Source: Cymodocea nodosa (taxonomy: Eukaryota > Streptophyta > Magnoliopsida > Alismatales > Cymodoceaceae). From it: DNA of 64,000 nt. Where the stretch lies: positions 5,595,001-5,659,000 of the forward strand of contig JAZBRI010000008.1 in NCBI GenBank assembly GCA_036874045.1, read 5' to 3'. Each line of letters starts with the position of its first letter. Position 1 is the first letter of the stretch. Below, piece by piece: positions 59,301 to 64,000 of the stretch. The notes below the pieces were generated by a model. It was given only the letters and a program-made list of their open reading frames with translations, made no database searches and had not been told where the DNA came from. The position numbers and the translations under genes are program-made.

Positions 59301-61945
59301 TATGCACTTTTTCATTCTAAATAGAGGTTTACCTAGTATTAAGTACTCGAAAGAGTTTGTGTGATGCATGTCAACCAGGTAAATTACATAAAACATCCTT
59401 TAAAAGCTTAAATGAAATAACAAGCAAAAGAATATTAGAACTAGTGTATATGGATTTATTTGGACCTACTAGAATAACCAGTCTAGGAAGTAAACATTAT
59501 GCTTTTGTACTAGTTGAAGACTATTCTAGATTCACTTGGGTCTATTTTCTAACTAATAAAACTGAAGTTTTTGAAATATTTAAGATATTCTGTAATAAAG
59601 TTCAGAATGAGCAAAATGTTAAAATTCAAAAACTTAAGAGTGATCATGGTATAGAATTTGATAATGATCAAATGGACACCTTTTGTGAAGAATTAGGCAT
59701 AGATGATAGGTACTCATTTCCAAGAGCTCCTTCACAAAATGGGATAGTAGAACGTAAAAACAGATTACTTCAGGAAATGTCCAAAACCATGTTAAATGAG
59801 AATAAGTTACCCCTATTTCTTTGGGCAGAAGCAGTTCATACAGCATGCTATGTTATAAATAGAGTACATCTAAGACCAATTTTAGATAAAACTCCTTATG
59901 AGATATGGTATAACAAGGTTCCCAAAATAAGTTATTTAAAACCCTTTGGCTGTAAGTGTTTTATTTTAAACACTAAGGAACGAATAGACAAATTTAAAGC
60001 CAAATCAGATGAAGGTATTTTTGTTGGTTATTCCATTAGAAGTAAAGCATATAGAGTTTATAATAAATCAACAAAAACCATTAAGGAAACCCTGCATGTA
60101 AAATTTTATGAAAATTCTCATTTGGATTTAAGACATGCTGAAAACTTCGATTCAGAAATTCTCCCAAGAATAGTACCAAATGATGTTGACAGAGAAATTA
60201 ATAGATTATCTAACGGAATAAGAAATCTAAGTTTGAATGATGAAAATTTAGAAGAAAATAATGTCATACCTATAGAAAATGTGGAACAACATAGAAATTG
60301 GCGTTATGCTTCATCTCATCCTATTGATTAGATAATAGGCGATCCTAATCAAGGAGTTAGGACTCGATCATCAGTAGTCAACATCTGTGGTGCTTATTCA
60401 TTTGTTTCTTTGCTAGAACCTAAGAAAATTGAAGATGCCTTAGAAGATAAATTTTGGTATTTAGCTATGTAAGATGAGCTAAATCAATTTATAAGAAATG
60501 AGGTATGGGATCTAGTTCCACCACTTGAAAATCAGTCCATAATAGGAACAAGGTGGGTATTTAGAAACAAAGTAGATCAAGATGTACATATAGTTAAAAA
60601 TAAAGCTAGATTAGTTTCTCAAGGTTACAAGCAAGAGGAAGGAATTGACTATGATGAAACATTTGCTCTTGTTGCTAGACTAGAATCAATATGAATTTTG
60701 TTAGCTTATGCTTGTTATATGGATTTCAAATTATATCAAATGGATGTTAAGACTGCTTTTTTAAATAGATATATAAAAGAAAAAGTGTATGTAAAACAAC
60801 CTCTAGGTTTTGAAGATTCAAAACATCCTGAATATGTTTACAGGCTTAAGAAGGCACTATATGGCCTTAAACAAGCTCCTAAGTCTTGGTATGAAAGATT
60901 ATCTAAATTTCTTATGGAAAAAGGGTATTCTATGGGAAAGGCAGATCACACTCTTTTTATCAAGAAGATCGAAAAAGATATATTAGTAGTTCAAATCTAT
61001 GTAGATGACATCATATTTGGAGCAACAAATGATAAATTAGTTGAGTCCTTTTCGAAAAACATGACTAATCAATTTGAAATGAGTATGATGGGTGAACTAT
61101 CATTTTTCCTAGGCTTACAAATTAAGCAATTAGATCAGGGTACTTTTATTTCAGAAGAAAAATATACTCAAGATTTATTAAAGAGGTTTGGTTTAGACAA
61201 CACTAAAACAAAGAATACACCAATGAGTACTATCACCAAGTTGGATAAAGATGACTCTGGAAAAACTATAGATGTAAAACAATATAGAAGTATGATTGGT
61301 TCATTACTCTATTTAACAGCTAGCCGACCAGATATTATGTTTAGTGTGTATACTTGTGTTAGATATCAATCTAATCCTAAGGAATCACACCTACTTGCTG
61401 TTAAACAAATTTTTAAATATCTATTAGGAACCATCAATTTCGGACTATTTTACTTTAAACACAGTTCTTTAAACATAGTAGGTTATAGTGATGCTGATTT
61501 CGCAGGATGTAAGTCTGAAAGAAAAAGCACTAGTGGCACTTGTCAATTGTTAGGTAATTCTTTAGTATCATGGTTCAACAAAAAGCAAAATTGTGTAGCA
61601 TTATCTACAACTGAAGCTGAATATATAGCTGCTGCACTTTGCTGTGCTCAAATCCTGTGGATCAGACAAACCTTAAAATATTTTAATTTAGACTATGAAC
61701 CAACTAAGATTTTTTGTGATAGTTCTGCAATAAGTTTATCTAAAAATCTTGTGTTACATTCACGAGCAAAACATATAAAAGTTTGACATCATTTTCTAAG
61801 GGATAATGTTATAAAAGGAAAAATAGTATTAAATTTTGTTCCTACCACAAAACAATTAGCAGATCTATTTACAAAACCCTTAGATGAAAATACTTTCTCA
61901 AAATTACGATTAGAACTTGGTATCTGTAGGTTATCTGATATTTAA
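56394..61945 (+). pseudogene. pol: Cop2 pol: protease, integrase, RT, RNase H, split by a solo LTR
   Basis: Protease WIMDSGASSHMT (56637) is intact and lies in the -1 frame relative to gag. Integrase zinc-finger part LWHRRLGHSN (57022) is cut at 57095 by a solo LTR and continues at 59329 with CDACQPGK. A 2-bp loss near 59359-59362 shifts the frame; the reversed copy lacks this loss. Integrase core: YMDLFGP (Asp), KSDHG (Asp), GIVERKNR (Glu). RT: FKLYQMDVKTAFLN, LYGLKQAPKSWYERL, catalytic YVDDIIFG (about 60998). RNase H: YSDADFAGCKSERKSTSGTC, ALSTTEAEYIAA, then LADLFTKPLDENTFSKLRL and a stop at 61943. Further stops at 60329, 60470, 60692 and 61784 sit where Gln or Arg are usual. Not functional, but every domain is recognisable. 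Motifs such as DELNQF and NEVWDLVP fit the SIRE/Maximus group. Confidence 0.92.
57096..59323 (-). mobile_element. Solo G LTR copy D inside Cop2 integrase
   Basis: 2,228 bp, reverse complement of the G LTR, flanked by GAGGT (57091-57095 and 59324-59328). The reversed Cop2 copy has the unoccupied site at 30953-30957 with one copy of the pentamer, confirming insertion. Unlike copy C, the inner end (57096-57160) includes two primer-site-like stretches (TGGTGCGTTGCTAG and TGGTGTCGTGCTGGG on the minus strand). TATA box at 58306-58313 (minus). Confidence 0.95.
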
Positions 61946-63968
61946 TGGTCCTATTCATTGTATTTTGGTTTGTTATAAGGTAGTTTTAGAATTTAATGTC
62001 TTTATCATTAAAAAAAAACAAAACAAAACAAAATATCTATTTTCAAATTTTAGTTTTCTAGTAGTTAAGAATTTATGAAATTTTGATTTTTATTGAAGTC
62101 AATTTATTTAAGAAAAATTTAGAAAATATTACTTAAGGACAGTTAAATTGATTCAATATCAGTGCCAACTATATTTTTGTTACTTATGTCTATGCTATTA
62201 CAGAGATTTTAACAGGAAAATACATAGAAAGTATGTACTTTTTATTAAAGGAAAGTTATTAACATTCTGTTAGAAAAATTAAGTCTTGCGGTTGCCTCTA
62301 ATTTAATTTACTGTATTGTTTTATTTTTTTGTTTGTTTTTGTCTGTAATTACTTGAGTAATTAAGTCCGTTGGGGGATCTTAAACCCTAGTCACTTAAAC
62401 CAACTGGTTTGGGATGTGCTGACTGAAAACTCATTTTGCAAGTAATTCAGATTATATTTAAAATAAATAAAAAAATTTATTACCTGTTCTCATTTGTCAT
62501 TGAGTAACTGGTTATCTTTCCCCTAAGTAAGGGATTGTGATCACGTAAAAAGATGATATTGTGGGAGGTAATACATAAAATATATATATGAATAAAAAAT
62601 AATAATAAAAAGGGGCAATGTACTCAAGCTTAATTTATCTTTCAAGGTGTTACAACAATCCTGCCATAATTTGTGCATATAATCCTTGTTATTTTTTTGT
62701 TATTATCTACTCTTTACACATAATGTACGATTTTTATTGTCTTAAGTTTGTGTACTCATTATTGAATTCTTTTTAAGTTTCTACAGGTATATCTTTATGA
62801 ATTATCTTTTGTAAACTGAATAAGATAAAAGCTAGAAAGTCTAAATTGTTAACTCTACTACTTATTTCTATATTTAATTCAAATTAAATTAAAAAGAAAA
62901 AGAAAAAGAGAGACTCAAATCTATTTAAGGCTTAACATCCTCTTTAAGTAAGCTATTTGACCTTTTAAAGCCAAATCTACTTAAGGCTTGGCAACCCACA
63001 TTAAGTACGCCTTAGATTCTTTACACTACATTTATGTAGGGGGAGCAATTTCTCGTATAATAATTCATTTCTTATGAACTATTATATGTTTTCATGAAAA
63101 AATCTGCATAATTTCAGGAAATACACTTTAATTAAGTACATTTTGAACTATCGGTGACTTTCAGGTTTTTTTAATTCTTAAGTATCTAAATTCTTTATTG
63201 TTTCGGCAAGTTATATTGCAAGTATCGGACAGTTGTGTTTTAAAACGTTCAATAGACTATTTTATTATTTCCTGAAGCACACGTGTCGAAACCACAATGC
63301 ATGTCTTAAGTGGATTTTCGGGAAGTTATCTGTAACTCTTTGAAATGCGTCTAGGCATCAGAAAGTTAGATTTGTAACTATCTGAAACATCTCTTTATTA
63401 TAAAACTACTTAAGTACATGTCTCGTGATCTGGAAGATTGACTTAAGTTATCTTTCGGAAGGTTATATGTAACTCTTTAAAATGCACCTGAGCATCGGAT
63501 AGTTAGGTTTATAAGTCTCCGAAACTTTCTAAACACCTTAAGTTCAAATTATGCACGTGTTCAATTTCACTGCTTTATAATGTCTCAGTTGAAACTTGAA
63601 CAATTATGTTTAACTCTTTGACTTTTCACACCTATTCCTTCAAGAAACTCGAACAGTTATCATAAGTCTTCGAGTTTTCTCACTTTTCACTTAGCTTGAA
63701 GTTATTTTCTTTATATGAACAGTTACGCTAAGTATTGTGCAATTGTTGGTTGTAAAACTTGTACAATTATTGCAAGCACTCAAGTTATTTATCGATAACA
63801 GATCTTATATTTATGATTTCAATGATTGAATCTATTTATCCATTTATAAACTCGAAGAATTATAAATGTTTTACTAACAACCTTTCGTGTTTCTACCTTG
63901 GTAAAACCCTAACTTCACAATCTTTACTTCCACTAAGTTCTAGAGTGCAAAGCGAAGATTAATCGACA
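61946..63968 (+). repeat. Cop2 region between pol and the third ORF
   Basis: No gene. 62350-62440 has the SIRE-like UTR phrase around TTGGGGGATCTTAAACCC. 62633-63045 matches 46880-47437, including two units of the 60-bp repeat (62920-63015) and TGTAGGGGGAGCAA at about 63032. 63085-63560 is G-LTR-like. 63590-63968 matches 47700-48177, leading to the third ORF. Confidence 0.75.
63085..63560 (+). repeat. G-LTR-like segment within the Cop2 3' region
   Basis: Contains TTTTGAACTATCGGTGACTT, CACGTGTCGAAACCACAATG and GAGCATCGGATAGTTAG in the same order as 870-1480 of G LTR copy A. It has neither LTR end and is absent from the deletion derivative at 47440-47600. Confidence 0.75.
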
Positions 63969-64000
63969 ATGTCAGAACATGGAAGAGGATGTGGTAGAAT
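63969..64000 (+). CDS. Start of the Cop2 third ORF (T32-like), cut by the window edge
   Basis: ATGTCAGAACATGGAAGAGG parallels the start at 48178 (ATGTCAGGATGTGGAAGATG), and the 350 bases before it also match. Only the first ten codons are visible, so the identity rests on this parallel. Confidence 0.6.
   Translation, partial: MSEHGRGCGR

Larger units (their letters stand above)
53271..64000 (+). mobile_element. Cop2 copia (SIRE/Maximus-like) element, runs off the right edge
   Basis: Order: 5' LTR 53271-54494, primer site 54497-54508, gag 54597-56393, protease to RNase H 56394-61945 (cut by a solo LTR at 57096-59323), a long 3' region, and the first 32 bases of the third ORF at 63969. The 3' LTR must lie outside the window. 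Inserted in G LTR copy F, 1 kb from the older deletion derivative of the same family. Confidence 0.9.

Overview
The window looks like intergenic heterochromatin of a flowering plant. It is AT-rich throughout, and nearly everything I can identify is an LTR retrotransposon of a plant-type lineage: Athila/Tat-like Ty3 (gypsy) elements with tRNA-Asp-type primer sites, and SIRE/Maximus-like Ty1 (copia) elements with tRNA-iMet-type primer sites. I cannot name the species. I see no tRNA, rRNA, CRISPR or bacterial-type features. The only non-transposon-like protein is a broken F-box gene, and it sits inside a retroelement.

Layout. 1-710: 3' UTR module and polypurine tract. 711-2890: LTR of family 'G', followed by a primer-site-like sequence, gypsy pol (2924-5449), a palindrome-rich spacer, a 'plant transposon protein' ORF here called T32 (6236-8377), another spacer and a gag fragment (15007-15683). 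That gag is split by a copia element, Cop1 (9454-15006, 5-bp target duplication). 15684-25191: element G2 (LTR, leader, protease, RT, RNase H, integrase, then gag downstream of pol). 25192-28100: chimeric G LTR and a reversed Cop1 LTR piece. 28101-33765: reversed copia element Cop2. 33766-34458: reversed G LTR piece. 34459-41805: T32, gag and F-box ORFs in series, the F-box ORF cut by a solo G LTR (39528-41353). 41806-46194: 3' UTR split by a solo LTR (43060-45526). 46195-53270: one G LTR hit twice by Cop2-family elements (46480-52273; 53271 to the window end). The second of these is itself cut by a solo G LTR at 57096-59323.

The two partial G copies overlap on T32-gag. Together they imply the order LTR - pol - T32 - gag - F-box - 3' UTR - LTR, with hairpin-rich spacers between the cistrons. 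G2 also has gag after pol. This is not the standard gag-pol order and is the most unusual signal here, although nesting or recombination could also produce it. T32 is also found in Cop2 elements, between pol and the 3' LTR, so gypsy-like and copia-like families in this genome share a third ORF. They also share a 3' UTR module and a short palindromic motif (GTTGAGTTA...TAACTCAAC) repeated in LTRs and spacers.

All elements look dead. Most long frames are broken by point-mutation stops, many explained by CAG/CAA to TAG/TAA or CGA to TGA, rather than by indels. This fits long-term cytosine methylation and deamination. Homologies are from recognised motifs only; no database search was run.
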